Counted from the stretch's first letter, positions 1-9,040 are shown. The stretch is 53,774 bases of DNA from Paenibacillus mendelii (GCF_024498075.1 NZ_JANHOF010000027.1:1-53774); one strand, 5' to 3'. Notes: generated from the sequence alone by a model not told the origin. A program made the numbers and translations.

Positions 1-83
1 ACGGGGCACCGAAACCGTCTCTTCATGAACCTTCACCTTCTTATCTATTAGTGTATCTGAAGTTGGTGAAGTGTCCAAGTGGA

Positions 84-185
84 TTAGGGGGCTATATAGA
101 AAAAGGGCGTTACAGCTCCTTTTTTCGTTGGCCTAGTGCAGGTAAGTCCGCTTTTTACCGTTACAATGAGAAGTCCCGATAATTT
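84..185. repeat. Degenerate copy of a dispersed hairpin repeat
   Basis: The block near 105-121 (GGGCGTTACAGC preceded by an A-run) and the block near 155-166 (TTTTTACCGTTACA) match, in the same order and at similar spacing, the start and end of the two better copies at 21994-22197. The internal GCTGTAACGCC arm of those copies is lost here. No convincing gene is visible in bases 1-340; the extreme left edge could hold the tail of a gene outside the window. Confidence 0.5.
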
Positions 186-340
186 CGGCACTGACGAGTG
201 ATCAATGTTCGTGGTCACCTCCCACATATACGCGGATCTAGAGATGGCTGCGGCAGCTTGGTATTGAATTCGGGTATGATTAGCGACATAATACAACATG
301 AGGTAAATAATTCCAGAACAGCAAGCAGGGAGTGGAAAAG

Positions 341-1348
341 ATGGATAATGATCTATCCATGCTGCGCGAGGCCATTCAATTCTATGATCTGGACCCAGCA
401 ACACTTCAAATTGAGGATCGGCTGCATGGCATGTATCACAGTGATTATCATTATAAAATACGAGTTGAAGAAAAGTGTTACTCGGCACGATTCATCGGCA
501 AACGTCGATATGAGCATGATGTTTTCTTCGAATTAACCGATCAGGTGTTAGCGGAACAGCTGGATTTTATCGATCATTTGAATCGTCACGGCATTCCCTT
601 CATGCGCCTCCAACCGGCTTCAACGTCCAAGTTTGTGACAGTGAGCTGGAAGAATGTTGATTACCGCTTCCTATTATTTGAGTGGATCGAGGGCAGGCAT
701 ATTACGCACTGTACCGAAAGCGTATCCTTCAAGTTCGGTGAGATGGCGAGGAAGTTTCATGAAGTCGCTCTCCATTACAGATGTTCGCTACCGAAACAAT
801 CTCAATTTGTAGGCACCAAGCAGCTGCTCGCTCTTCTCGAGTGTGCATGCTCAGCGGCAAGCTTGACGACAGAGAATTGGGATTTACTTCAGAATTATAT
901 TCATCTGGCCAATAAGCATATCAATCGCGCGTATGCAGGTGAACTTGAATTTACGATGCAATCCGATATGAACCCGCTTAATATACTATGGGATGAAGAT
1001 GAGAATATCGTTGGTATCATTGATTTTGAACATATTGGATATTGCGATCGAGTTGAGGGATTGGCTTGGTTAATAAAATGGTATTCGCGAACAAAGGGGT
1101 TGAAATCGCATGAGGTCTCGCCTGCACTCACAGAAAGTCTTCTCTTGGGGTACAGGGCACAGGACTTTCTAAGACAAGAAGACCGACAACGGCTGTCATC
1201 TCTATTATGGCTTACAGGCTGCTTAAACTGGGGATTTGTGGATAAAACCAAGAAGATTCTAGAAAGTAAGGACCATAGTCAACTACATGAGCATCTAGCA
1301 AAATTTCGAGATCGCGGTTTGAATCTTTCTGCATTGATTTCAATATAA
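341..1348 (+). CDS. APH-fold phosphotransferase family protein
   Basis: A 335-residue protein of the aminoglycoside phosphotransferase / choline kinase-like superfamily. The catalytic-loop block is S208-D-M-N-P-L-N214, and the metal-binding block is I-I-D228-F-E-H. The usual loop His is Ser here, while the catalytic Asp and the Asn are kept. The N-terminal half has the expected two-lobe layout, with a hinge-like segment near LFEWIEG. ATG 341 is chosen over GTG 332 because AGGGAG lies 8 nt upstream of it. The substrate is unknown; relatives act on aminoglycosides, homoserine, choline or sugars, or sit in spore coats. No neighbour points to a resistance role, so a named substrate is not justified. 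Confidence 0.85.
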   Translation: MDNDLSMLREAIQFYDLDPATLQIEDRLHGMYHSDYHYKIRVEEKCYSARFIGKRRYEHDVFFELTDQVLAEQLDFIDHLNRHGIPFMRLQPASTSKFVTVSWKNVDYRFLLFEWIEGRHITHCTESVSFKFGEMARKFHEVALHYRCSLPKQSQFVGTKQLLALLECACSAASLTTENWDLLQNYIHLANKHINRAYAGELEFTMQSDMNPLNILWDEDENIVGIIDFEHIGYCDRVEGLAWLIKWYSRTKGLKSHEVSPALTESLLLGYRAQDFLRQEDRQRLSSLLWLTGCLNWGFVDKTKKILESKDHSQLHEHLAKFRDRGLNLSALISI

Positions 1349-1360
1349 TGGGAGATCTGA

Positions 1361-1444
1361 ATGCTTGCCATACAGCGTGAAATTGATTTTAATAGGGAAG
1401 AAATTGAAGTGCGGTTGAAAAAGAAATGCATTCGCGGAGAATGA
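1361..1444 (+). CDS. Possible 27-aa leader or relic ORF
   Basis: ATG 1361 has GGGAG 6 nt upstream and opens a charged 27-residue reading frame ending at 1444, 11 nt before the start of the next gene. It could be a translationally coupled small peptide, a relic of a longer gene, or chance. It has no recognisable motif. Confidence 0.25.
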   Translation: MLAIQREIDFNREEIEVRLKKKCIRGE

Positions 1445-1455
1445 GGAGACGTCAT

Positions 1456-1740
1456 ATGAACAAGAGAACAACAGGTGTCGTATTTATATGTATTGCTGCA
1501 TTTTTATATGGAATAAGGTACTTGAGCGCGGCGATATTTGCTTCCAATGTGTCATCGTGGAATGCCAACCTCTTCAGAGATATGTTAGGGTACGTAGGCA
1601 AAGGTCCGCTGATCTTAAGCATCCTATCTCTGGTTGTTGGAATTATCTACATCCTGATTGCTGAGTTTGGTCAATCGATGAAGGGAGCTTCCAGTCCACT
1701 CACCGATAAAATCAGGGAAAACTGGAATAAAGAGAAGTAG
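1456..1740 (+). CDS. Small membrane protein, two predicted helices
   Basis: A 94-residue protein with two hydrophobic segments, roughly residues 6-26 and 48-72, and a charged C-terminal tail rich in Lys and Glu. I do not recognise the family. ATG 1456 has GAGGAG 7 nt upstream and the hydrophobic segment follows at once, so it is preferred over the upstream in-frame ATG at 1426. It lies downstream of the phosphotransferase gene on the same strand and is followed by a stem-loop, so the two may be co-transcribed. Confidence 0.6.
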   Translation: MNKRTTGVVFICIAAFLYGIRYLSAAIFASNVSSWNANLFRDMLGYVGKGPLILSILSLVVGIIYILIAEFGQSMKGASSPLTDKIRENWNKEK

Positions 1741-1776
1741 CTCTCATTAATGAGCTTAGGTCAAGTGATAAGCACT

Positions 1777-1805
1777 AACCCACAGAGAGAATGCCTCTGT
1801 GGGTT
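1777..1805. terminator. Stem-loop between convergent genes
   Basis: AACCCACAGAG (1777-1787) pairs perfectly with CTCTGTGGGTT (1795-1805) across a 7-nt loop. There is no long T-run on either side. Its place between convergent genes suggests a bidirectional terminator. Confidence 0.55.
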
Positions 1806-1843
1806 CTTGGACCTGCATGCATCATCGGGCTAACCTTAGTAAG

Positions 1844-2170
1844 CTAATTTCGAGGCGCCCAAAGCATGATGGAGACGCCAACCACGCAAACGGCTGCTCC
1901 GATCCAATCGTACATGTCGGGTGTTTTCTTATCGATCCCCCATCCCCACAGCACAGCCAGAACAATAAACACACCTCCATAGGCGGCATAGACGCGGCCA
2001 AAGGTTGGAAAGCTTTGCATCGTTGGAATGATCCCGTACAGCACTAGGATTAAACTGCCTATAAGGCCATACCATAGGGGCTTGGACTCCCGAAGCCAGA
2101 GCCAGACCAGGTAGCCTCCGCCGATTTCAGCGAGTCCGGCAATGACGAAGATGAATATAGACAACAGCAC
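1844..2170 (-). CDS. YnfA/UPF0060 family small membrane protein
   Basis: A 108-residue integral membrane protein with four hydrophobic helices and the family hallmarks: AEIGGGYLVW early on, GRVYAAYGG in the third helix region, and a C-terminal DWIGAAVC segment. The family is widespread and belongs to the small multidrug-transporter-like fold; its physiological substrate is not settled. An upstream ATG at 2227 would add 19 residues. The GTG at 2170 has AAAGGAG about 10 nt upstream and gives the usual family length, so it is chosen. It is divergent from the helical-repeat gene at 2322. Confidence 0.85.
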   Translation of the reverse strand: MLLSIFIFVIAGLAEIGGGYLVWLWLRESKPLWYGLIGSLILVLYGIIPTMQSFPTFGRVYAAYGGVFIVLAVLWGWGIDKKTPDMYDWIGAAVCVVGVSIMLWAPRN

Positions 2171-2321
2171 AGGTAAAGTGCTCCTTTCCGAAGGGGAGAA
2201 GTTGATTCCTTTAAGTGGATTTTGCATGATATGATGGTAATAATCAACATAAGGATAGTCTATTACAAAGTGAAATCAGCATTTCATTAGAATGAAGATG
2301 AACGAGGAGGGGATGAATACG

Positions 2322-2873
2322 ATGACTCAACCTGCGCGAACCATCATGGACAACCTTCGATCGCAAGACCGGACGGTACAGAACGAAGCTTATTATACCA
2401 TTCTAGAGCAGACGGATCAGAACGTGGATTGGGCATATGAGATCTGGGATGAACTTGTACAGGATTTGAGCCATGCCGATAATCATAGCCGCTCAATCGC
2501 TGCGCAGATTTTGTGTAATTTGGCCAAGAGCGACCCTGAGGGAAGGATATTCGATGACTTTGCTGCTTTGATGGAAGTGACCAAGGACAAGCGTTTCGTC
2601 ACGGCAAGACATTGCCTTCAATCGCTTTGGAAAATCGGAATGGCCGGCCAGCCTCAGAAAGAATTGGTGATGAAGGGTCTAGCGGAGCGATACCGGAATT
2701 GCATCGAAGAAAAGAACAGCACCTTAATCCGGTTCGATATCATCCAAGGTTTATGGAATCTATATCAATATGAACCCGACGAGACCATTAAGCAGCTAGC
2801 GCAAGATTTGATTGATAGGGAGGAGGATGTGAAGTACCGCAAGAAGTATGCGGGCGTATGGAAAAAGAAATAA
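2322..2873 (+). CDS. Uncharacterised helical-repeat-like protein
   Basis: A soluble 183-residue protein, mostly amphipathic helices with HEAT-like periodicity (for example the stretch around SIAAQILCNLAKSDPEG and FVTARHCLQSLWKIG). It has no signal peptide or catalytic motif. ATG 2322 is chosen because GGAGGGG lies about 9 nt upstream; the ATG at 2313 is too close to that site. The APH-type gene follows 65 nt downstream with its own strong ribosome binding site. A scaffold or DNA-glycosylase-like ALK fold is possible but cannot be shown from sequence alone. Confidence 0.65.
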   Translation: MTQPARTIMDNLRSQDRTVQNEAYYTILEQTDQNVDWAYEIWDELVQDLSHADNHSRSIAAQILCNLAKSDPEGRIFDDFAALMEVTKDKRFVTARHCLQSLWKIGMAGQPQKELVMKGLAERYRNCIEEKNSTLIRFDIIQGLWNLYQYEPDETIKQLAQDLIDREEDVKYRKKYAGVWKKK

Positions 2874-2938
2874 AGGGAAGAAAACGGAATTTCACAAAGG
2901 ACAAGCTGCTGCAGACCTGTAAGGAGGATTGAGGGTCG

Positions 2939-3733
2939 ATGAAAATTGATTCATTCCTGATTCCAAATGAGTTGTCCGCTCTGATTCGTGAGGGTTGGGA
3001 GAAGATTCATGCCCCATACTCCGGTGCAGCAACCTATCGTGTTGAACAAGTTTCAGGGATTACGGGATATCTCAAGATTCTACCGGTCCCGCATCGCGAG
3101 CCTCTTGAGCAGTACAGCCAGAAATTACAATGGCTCGAGACAAGGCTGCCCGTTCCAGCCGTGTTACATTATTCGAAGGATGAGCGGTTTGAATACCTGT
3201 TGATGTCAGAGATAGAGGGAATCGATGGATCAGACTCCGTGTTCAAAGAGGATCCGGCGTTCATAATACGGAAGCTTGCCGAGGCCTTAAAGCAGGTCCA
3301 CGCAGTCGAAATTAACGATTGTCCCTTTGACTACACGCTGAGTAAGCGCCTGGATGAAATCAAACATAAGATCGAAGCAGGATCAATCGATAAGAAGAAG
3401 TTAGAAGAGGAGTTCGGGGATCGGTTCGACAATTTGTATCAGTGGTTGATACAAAGCCCTTATTCATCATCTGAAGAACTTGTGTTTACGCATGGCGATT
3501 ATTCGGTACCGAATATCATTATCCGCGGCAAGGACATTAGTGGATTGATTGATCTGGCCGATGCAGGGGTAGCGGATAAGTATAGGGATCTTGCGGCCAT
3601 GCATTATAGCATTATCCGCAATCACGGTGAACAATGGACCGGCTTATTGTATGAGGAGTATGGGATATCCAATGTTGATTTAGAAAAAATCCGATATTAT
3701 GAGCTATTGGAAGCCTTCAGTTGTTATGGATAG
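2939..3733 (+). CDS. APH(3')-like aminoglycoside phosphotransferase family protein
   Basis: A 264-residue protein that resembles the APH(3') class more closely than the other two APH-fold genes in this window. The catalytic loop is H185-G-D187-Y-S-V-P-N192, the metal-binding Asp is D205 in LIDLAD, and the following GVADKYRDLA segment is typical of APH(3') enzymes. These enzymes transfer the ATP gamma-phosphate to a 3'-hydroxyl of aminoglycosides. Length is normal for the class. AAGGAGG lies 11 nt before the ATG. The real substrate could instead be a natural sugar or antibiotic made by neighbours, so resistance is only an inference from family. Confidence 0.85.
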   Translation: MKIDSFLIPNELSALIREGWEKIHAPYSGAATYRVEQVSGITGYLKILPVPHREPLEQYSQKLQWLETRLPVPAVLHYSKDERFEYLLMSEIEGIDGSDSVFKEDPAFIIRKLAEALKQVHAVEINDCPFDYTLSKRLDEIKHKIEAGSIDKKKLEEEFGDRFDNLYQWLIQSPYSSSEELVFTHGDYSVPNIIIRGKDISGLIDLADAGVADKYRDLAAMHYSIIRNHGEQWTGLLYEEYGISNVDLEKIRYYELLEAFSCYG

Positions 3734-3770
3734 AACGGCAGTAGGAAAACAATAGATATGCGAAAAATCA

Positions 3771-3802
3771 AGCGGAAATCACCCGTAAGGGCGAATTCCG
3801 CT
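3771..3802. terminator. Candidate bidirectional stem-loop
   Basis: AGCGGAA (3771-3777) pairs with TTCCGCT (3796-3802), with an inner CCC/GGG pair. It lies between the convergent APH and hydrolase genes. It lacks a T-run, so it is weak. Confidence 0.35.
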
Positions 3803-3807
3803 CTTCA

Positions 3808-5547
3808 CTATATGCTGGGAGTTGCCGGCTGTACAGGGAGCAGGATATGGCTGGGGTAACGCTCCGAATGATAGATTCGGTTCAACGCCGGCATCATGTC
3901 TGCCGCTCCTTCTTCGGCGATTACGCCTCCGGTGTGGGTATTCGGCTCGAATCGCGGGAAGCTGCTGCTTGATATCTCCACGCGAATACGGTGCCCGGGC
4001 AAGAATACATTTGCCGTCGCCCAGAGGTCGATAGGAAACTCGTAAACTTGCTCCGGCTCCAGCAGCTCTTGCTTCTCGAATGAATGTCGATACCTCGACC
4101 GCACAATGCCTTCCGTGAGGATGAGGGCACGGCCGTCTGGATACACATCGATGAGCTTCATGATCCAATCCGTGTCCTTCGCCGAAGAAGAGGCATATAA
4201 CGTTGCGGTAATAGGACCGGCCACTTCCAGTGGTTCTGCCATAGGCTCTGACGTGTAGCACAGGACGTCGAGCCGTGATTCGATCTGTTGTTGATCCAGC
4301 GGCCCGGAATTCTCCGATTCTCCGTCCGGGGGTAGCAGCGTCTGTCCGCCTCTGGTAGGAACGGGGAGGCGCGGATCGCAGAGATATCGGTCCTCAAGCT
4401 CCTCTCCAGGGCATACCCAATTCAATGTCCCATCGCCGTGCAAGGTGTTCGCCTTCCCTCCGCTGTGCAAATACATAGCTGTCATTAGCGTCTCGGCAGG
4501 CGGCCACTTCTCAGTCGTCTTCCACACATTGTCGCCCATTAAGAAATACTGGACATTAGGTTCAACCGCCCAGCCGTTATCGATGTTCCTCAGCCAATAA
4601 TCGAAGAACCGCAGCATGATCCCATCGCTGTCAATCGCCAGCATAGATGAGCGTTCACCAAACTGAATGTCCGGAAATACCCCTGTAAATGAAGAATGAG
4701 ACCACGGTCCGATGATCAGCCGGTTGTCTCCCGTCATCTGCTTTCCTCTTGTTTTGCCCAGATCATTATAGCTATCGACGGTCATGCCGAGAAATAAATC
4801 AAACCAACCGACGAGATGAAGAATCGGGAGGTCTAGATCTGGAAGAGTCTCACTTGCGGAAATTTGTTTCCAGTAGTCATCATAATCGGGATGACGCAGC
4901 ATCTCCAGCAACCAAGGCGTATATCGCTTTATCAATGGATGTGCAATCGCCGGCCGATAGCTCAAGGCATCCCGATAGTTTTCGACAAACGTAGTGAAGA
5001 CATCTTTATCCTCCGCGGGTGCGCTTCCGGCTTGGATGTGCCGATCCATCACATCCACACTAAGCCCTAAACTCCATAACGTTATGGCGGACTGAAAGCC
5101 GCCGCCCTGCCTTGCTACAGGATAAAAGTTGGGCGTCGTGAAGAAAGGCGCGATTGCCTTCAGATGAGGCGGTTTCTCCATCGCTGCCAGCCACTGGGTC
5201 ATCCCGACATAGGAACTGCCGAACATGCCGACAACACCGCTTGACCACTGCTGGGCAGCAGCCCATTCAATCGTATCGTAGCCATCGTCCCGTTCATCGG
5301 TCAGCATATTCGTGCTTCCGTCCGAATCATAGCGTCCTCTCGTATCTTGAATCACGACCACATAGCCATGCGCGGCGGCGCGGTGTGCAAATTCGCCTGC
5401 CGATATGTTTTTACTGTAAGGTGTTCTAGCCAACAGTACCGGTGATGGCGGAGCATCCTGCTTCCGATATAGATCGGCGCGTAGAATCGTTCCGTCTCTC
5501 ATCGGTATTTCTACATTGTGTTCTGTAAGTATGGGAATCGTCGTCAT
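3808..5547 (-). CDS. CocE/NonD family alpha/beta hydrolase (S15-type)
   Basis: A 579-residue cytosolic serine hydrolase of the cocaine esterase / X-Pro dipeptidyl-peptidase-like family. The nucleophile motif is G-S-S112-Y-V-G, the acid is probably D250 in GWFDLFL, and the base H284 in GPWSHSSF. The last ~200 residues form the jelly-roll C-terminal domain typical of the family (TDWIMKLIDVYPDGRA, then RIRVEISSSSFPRFEPN). Members cleave esters or acyl-peptides, including beta-lactam side chains and glutaryl groups. No signal peptide is seen. AGGAAGG lies about 12 nt upstream of the start. It stands alone; the substrate is unknown. Confidence 0.9.
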   Translation of the reverse strand: MTTIPILTEHNVEIPMRDGTILRADLYRKQDAPPSPVLLARTPYSKNISAGEFAHRAAAHGYVVVIQDTRGRYDSDGSTNMLTDERDDGYDTIEWAAAQQWSSGVVGMFGSSYVGMTQWLAAMEKPPHLKAIAPFFTTPNFYPVARQGGGFQSAITLWSLGLSVDVMDRHIQAGSAPAEDKDVFTTFVENYRDALSYRPAIAHPLIKRYTPWLLEMLRHPDYDDYWKQISASETLPDLDLPILHLVGWFDLFLGMTVDSYNDLGKTRGKQMTGDNRLIIGPWSHSSFTGVFPDIQFGERSSMLAIDSDGIMLRFFDYWLRNIDNGWAVEPNVQYFLMGDNVWKTTEKWPPAETLMTAMYLHSGGKANTLHGDGTLNWVCPGEELEDRYLCDPRLPVPTRGGQTLLPPDGESENSGPLDQQQIESRLDVLCYTSEPMAEPLEVAGPITATLYASSSAKDTDWIMKLIDVYPDGRALILTEGIVRSRYRHSFEKQELLEPEQVYEFPIDLWATANVFLPGHRIRVEISSSSFPRFEPNTHTGGVIAEEGAADMMPALNRIYHSERYPSHILLPVQPATPSI

Positions 5548-5692
5548 GCGGCAGCACGCCCTTCCTGAGCACCTATATGTATGTTCTTGATCATATTAGC
5601 AGCGTAAGTTCAATAGTGGGGGAAATCACAGCAGGATGGATAGATTCGTTATAAACGTACTCTACCATAAGCGGCATGGTAAAATATACAAA

Positions 5693-5727
5693 TAAAAACG
5701 CCAAATGGCCCCCACCTCTACGGTGGG
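5693..5727 (-). terminator. Rho-independent-like terminator of the MFS gene
   Basis: Read on the minus strand, CCCACC/GGTGGG (stem between 5711 and 5727) is followed by a short GCC-ATTT-GGC hairpin and then GTTTTTATTT. The T-run directly after the second hairpin makes termination of the exporter transcript likely. Confidence 0.5.
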
Positions 5728-5797
5728 AGCAGGAGCTTGTTTGCCAGTTATTTCGGCATCTGTTCGCAGCCCTTATCCCGCTGCCGCTGCCGAATCT

Positions 5798-7060
5798 TCA
5801 TGTTTTTGCTGTCGTTCCTACTTCACCCTCACGCTCTGTCTCGGGCTTGGCAACCGGTTTGCCCGCTTCCACTAACGATTTGTTGCCCAACAGGAAGAAC
5901 GCTTGGATAAATAATAGCGCGCCTGACACGATCAGCAGCCATTCGATATCCACTACATCCGCCAGCGGCCCGAAGACGAGCATGCCCATCGGCATCGTTA
6001 CGCTGGAGATCATCCCCATTACGCCGAATACCCGGCCCATATAATCCACTTCTACCTTCTCTTGCAGCAGCACGGTCGCGGGCGTGTTGAACAGGGGCAT
6101 CGAAACGCCGGCCAAGCCCATAAACGCAATGTAAATCCAAAAATTCGGCACGACCCCCAAGGCAACCGTGCATAGCCCGAACATCAGACAGGACAGAGTC
6201 ATCGTATGGATTTTGTTGCTGAAGCCGCCCCAGGAAGCGATCAGGGCGCCGCCCAGCATCATGCCGATGGAGAAGGCTATCTCAATCGCCGTCAATCGCC
6301 ACACATCTTCACCGAATGTCCGGGTAACCTGAAGCGGCGTCAAGAATGCGGCGGGCGCTACCAACAGCATGAAGAAGGTCATGAACAAAAAGAACTTTTT
6401 TACATAACTGTGCTCTTTCACGTAGTCGAAGCCTTTGCGCATGTCGGCAAAATAGCTTGTCGTCTGCTGCTCGGCTGCTTTGGCATGTGTCTTGACCCGC
6501 ACGAATAGTAGCAGGATCGCAACAGCAATCGCAGCCGTAACGACATCAATCAGGAAGATGATCTCGATGGAAGCCATCGTAAGCAAGGCTGCACTGAGCA
6601 TCGGTGCTGTAAGCATGACCAGAGCCTGAATGCTGCCGTTGACTCCGTTCACTTTCGTAAGCTTATCCTCCGGGACAAGCAGGGGCAGGATCGCCCCGAC
6701 AGCCGGTGTCTGTACCGCTGTGCCGAGTGCCCGAATCGCCGATGTGACAAAAAGCAGCCAAAGCGCATCATAACCGTTCATAAAGAGAATGGCTAATATT
6801 AACGTAGACAAGGCAATGAAAGAATCTGACAGGATGATGAGTTTTTTGCGATTGTAGCGATCAGCCCACACACCCGCAAATGGCGAGAGAAAAAAGGTAG
6901 GAAGGAAGCCGCAAACGATCGAAATCGTCATCATCACGCCCGATTGGGTTGTCAGCGTAATATGCCACATGATCGCGTATTGAACGAGCGCCGTCCCAAA
7001 AAGCGAGATCGTCTGGCCGGATAAGAAGAGGATGATATTCTTTTTCCAATTGTGGTCCAC
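5798..7060 (-). CDS. MFS transporter, Mef/DHA3-like
   Basis: A 420-residue, 12-helix major facilitator of the macrolide-efflux-like (DHA3) group. The N-terminus (FLSGQTISLFGTALVQYAIMW) and the loop 2-3 signature (GVWADRYNRKK) are characteristic. Such carriers couple drug export to proton entry. The C-terminal tail is unusually rich in Glu and Thr and ends in TAKT. The start is followed at once by the first membrane segment. No regulator is adjacent, and the upstream GNAT gene is a relic, so its natural inducer cannot be guessed. Confidence 0.88.
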   Translation of the reverse strand: MDHNWKKNIILFLSGQTISLFGTALVQYAIMWHITLTTQSGVMMTISIVCGFLPTFFLSPFAGVWADRYNRKKLIILSDSFIALSTLILAILFMNGYDALWLLFVTSAIRALGTAVQTPAVGAILPLLVPEDKLTKVNGVNGSIQALVMLTAPMLSAALLTMASIEIIFLIDVVTAAIAVAILLLFVRVKTHAKAAEQQTTSYFADMRKGFDYVKEHSYVKKFFLFMTFFMLLVAPAAFLTPLQVTRTFGEDVWRLTAIEIAFSIGMMLGGALIASWGGFSNKIHTMTLSCLMFGLCTVALGVVPNFWIYIAFMGLAGVSMPLFNTPATVLLQEKVEVDYMGRVFGVMGMISSVTMPMGMLVFGPLADVVDIEWLLIVSGALLFIQAFFLLGNKSLVEAGKPVAKPETEREGEVGTTAKT

Positions 7061-7189
7061 GATTATTAATTCTCCCTCTGGTTATGTTCATTGCTAACCT
7101 TTACCATTATAAACGATTTCACGACCTATATATCGTATTTCGTCAATAATAGCAATCCAAAAGAAACTTTTCCTACAGTCTCTTTCGCC

Positions 7190-7374
7190 TGCAGAGGCGT
7201 GGGCGGGGAGGTTGCAGCTTCGCTATTCGAACGGTTTCCCGGGACATGGGAGATACGAATGCTTATACGTTCTGGAAACATGTAATCTCCACGTACAAGC
7301 GGCAAGGCGCCTACGAAGAGAAGCTGATCCAAAACGAACATTGGAATGGACCTGTGTTTGTGCTCCAAGCCTAA
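7190..7374 (+). pseudogene. GNAT acetyltransferase relic, frameshifted
   Basis: Two reading frames join to give the C-terminal half of a typical GNAT enzyme. The first gives RGVGGEVAASLFERFPGTW-EIR (acetyl-CoA loop and following helix); the second gives NAYTFWKHVISTY and, further on, NEHWNGPVFVLQA before a stop at 7372-7374. The frame changes near 7250-7260. The N-terminal half of the protein is absent. This is a decayed fragment, not a functional gene. Confidence 0.7.
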
Positions 7375-7539
7375 GCTGTCATAAGGTAGGCAGGCAGCTT
7401 TCCGGATAAAATGCAGCATTCCTAGAAAGGCGAAAGCACTGCTCAGACACTGTTGACGATATTTCGACAACTGGACAAAAGCATCAAAAATAGCTTTACT
7501 CTAGCATGAATGTTTGGTAATCTGGTTCCAATATTCAAA

Positions 7540-7830
7540 TGCGATGATGAGAAAAGTAAGTAAAGAAATCTTTCACAGAGAGCTCCGGCCGTTGAGATGG
7601 AGCAAAGACGTTCTTTACTGAAGAAAGCCTCTGAGCAGTGCAAAGGAACCGTAAATGGGGATGGTGCAACAGGAGCTCCTGTTACAGAGCTAGAGTATAC
7701 GTATCTGCAGGATGGCAGATGCCGTACTTGAAGAGGCGGATATGGCGACATATTTGCGAATTTAGGGTGGTACCACGAGCATACAAATCTCGTCCCTGAG
7801 ACTAACGTCTTGGGGGTGGGATTTTTTTAT
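7540..7830 (+). ncRNA. T-box leader of the asd gene
   Basis: The T-box core GGGTGGTACCACGAG lies at about 7764-7779 and is followed by a strong G·C/G·U stem and TTTTTTTAT near 7820-7830, the expected terminator. Stem I is visible: AGTAAAGAA (7557 region) pairs with TTCTTTACT near 7611-7619, and the distal loop has the AGAGAGC motif. The exposed loop just 3' of that helix reads GAAGAAAGC (from 7620). By position the specifier could be GAA (Glu), or AAG (Lys) shifted by two bases; I cannot decide. T-boxes sense uncharged tRNA and allow read-through on starvation. TGGACA-N17-TTTACT at 7472-7500 is a possible promoter. Confidence 0.85.
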
Positions 7831-7913
7831 TTGCCTATATTTATGAATTCAACGTGTAACTGACGGCGCCATATTGCAATATTTTATTAGTGACTATAGA
7901 AGGAGTGAGTGAT

Positions 7914-8996
7914 ATGTCTCGGTTAAAAGCGGCAATTGTTGGAGCAACAGGAATGGCCGGACAGCAATTTGTTCAGGCCTTATCCAATCATCCGAGTTTT
8001 GATGTGGTTACGATGGTGACATCCAGAACGGTAACAAACTACGAAGAAGCGTTACGGGACCCAAGCGGATCGTCACGCTGGACTCAGAGTACGCCGGTTC
8101 CAGATGATATGCTGGGCGTTCCGGTCGTTTCGTCGAAGGAATTCCGTCCGGACGCAGTGGATGTGATCTTCACCGCGATTGAATCCGATCTTGCCCAGGA
8201 GCTGGAGCCTTGGTTCGCTCAGACGACCCCGACCTTCTCGACGGCATCTGCATTTCGTTACTTCGACGATACGCCGCTGCTCATTACCGGTGTCAATGAC
8301 GATCATTCGGAATTAATCCGCAAGCAGCAGCAGGCTCGCGGCTGGCAAGGCTTTGTCCTGCCTGTACCGAATTGCACGGTTACCGGCTTGGCGATTACGT
8401 TAAAACCGCTGCATGAGCATTTTGGCATTAACAATGTTCTAATGGTCTCCATGCAATCGGTCAGCGGCGCAGGAAGAAGCCCGGGCGTCCGCACGCTGGA
8501 CATTCTGGATAATATCATTCCCTACATTCCGAACGAGGAAGGGAAGGTTAGAAAAGAGCTTCTGAAGATACTCGGTCAATATTCAGACGAAGGAATCGAG
8601 CCTGCGGACATTAACATCAACTGTATCTGTACAAGAGCCAATGTGCTGGACGGGCATACCGAATCCGTGTTTGTCGGGTTAGATAAGCAGGCGGATTTGT
8701 CCGAAATTAGAGAGGTCATCGACCGCTATAATCCGTTCCAAGGTAAAAATCTGCACTCGGCTCCCGAGCAGATGATCCATATCTTTGACGATCCTTACCG
8801 TCCGCAGCCGCGCCTGGACCGCGAGCTCGGCGGCGGGATGACGACAAGCATGGGGAGACTGGAAGAGGAACCGGTCCTAGGCGGCGTTAAATATGTGCTG
8901 GTTTCGCATAATACGAAGATGGGCGCAGGCAAAGGCGCCGTTCTGCTCGCGGAATCGATGCTGGAACGGGGTTTGCTGAACAAGGGTACGAATTAG
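7914..8996 (+). CDS. asd: Aspartate-semialdehyde dehydrogenase, archaeal/fungal type
   Basis: A 360-residue enzyme that reduces aspartyl-4-phosphate to aspartate 4-semialdehyde with NADPH, on the route to Lys, Thr, Met and diaminopimelate. An N-terminal Rossmann motif (AAIVGATGMAGQQF) is followed by the active-site Cys in PVPNCTVTG and the later VLDGHTESVF block. The motif set fits the archaeal/eukaryotic (TIGR00978-like) branch rather than the usual bacterial Asd. ATG 7914 is chosen because AGGAG lies 8 nt upstream; the GTG at 7890 has no site. The T-box leader upstream implies control by amino-acid supply. Confidence 0.9.
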   Translation: MSRLKAAIVGATGMAGQQFVQALSNHPSFDVVTMVTSRTVTNYEEALRDPSGSSRWTQSTPVPDDMLGVPVVSSKEFRPDAVDVIFTAIESDLAQELEPWFAQTTPTFSTASAFRYFDDTPLLITGVNDDHSELIRKQQQARGWQGFVLPVPNCTVTGLAITLKPLHEHFGINNVLMVSMQSVSGAGRSPGVRTLDILDNIIPYIPNEEGKVRKELLKILGQYSDEGIEPADININCICTRANVLDGHTESVFVGLDKQADLSEIREVIDRYNPFQGKNLHSAPEQMIHIFDDPYRPQPRLDRELGGGMTTSMGRLEEEPVLGGVKYVLVSHNTKMGAGKGAVLLAESMLERGLLNKGTN

Positions 8997-9007
8997 GAGC
9001 GATCATG

Positions 9008-9040
9008 GAGGGGCTGCCGGGAGGCAGCTCCTCTTGTCTA
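9008..9040 (+). terminator. Terminator after asd
   Basis: GAGGGGCTGCC (9008-9018) pairs with GGCAGCTCCTC (9023-9033), with one G·U. It is followed by TTGTCTATT, giving a plausible intrinsic terminator. Confidence 0.6.

Noticed and set aside
3..182. Open frame across the left edge
   Set aside because: It includes the dispersed repeat and has no family resemblance; likely chance, or the tail of an unseen gene.
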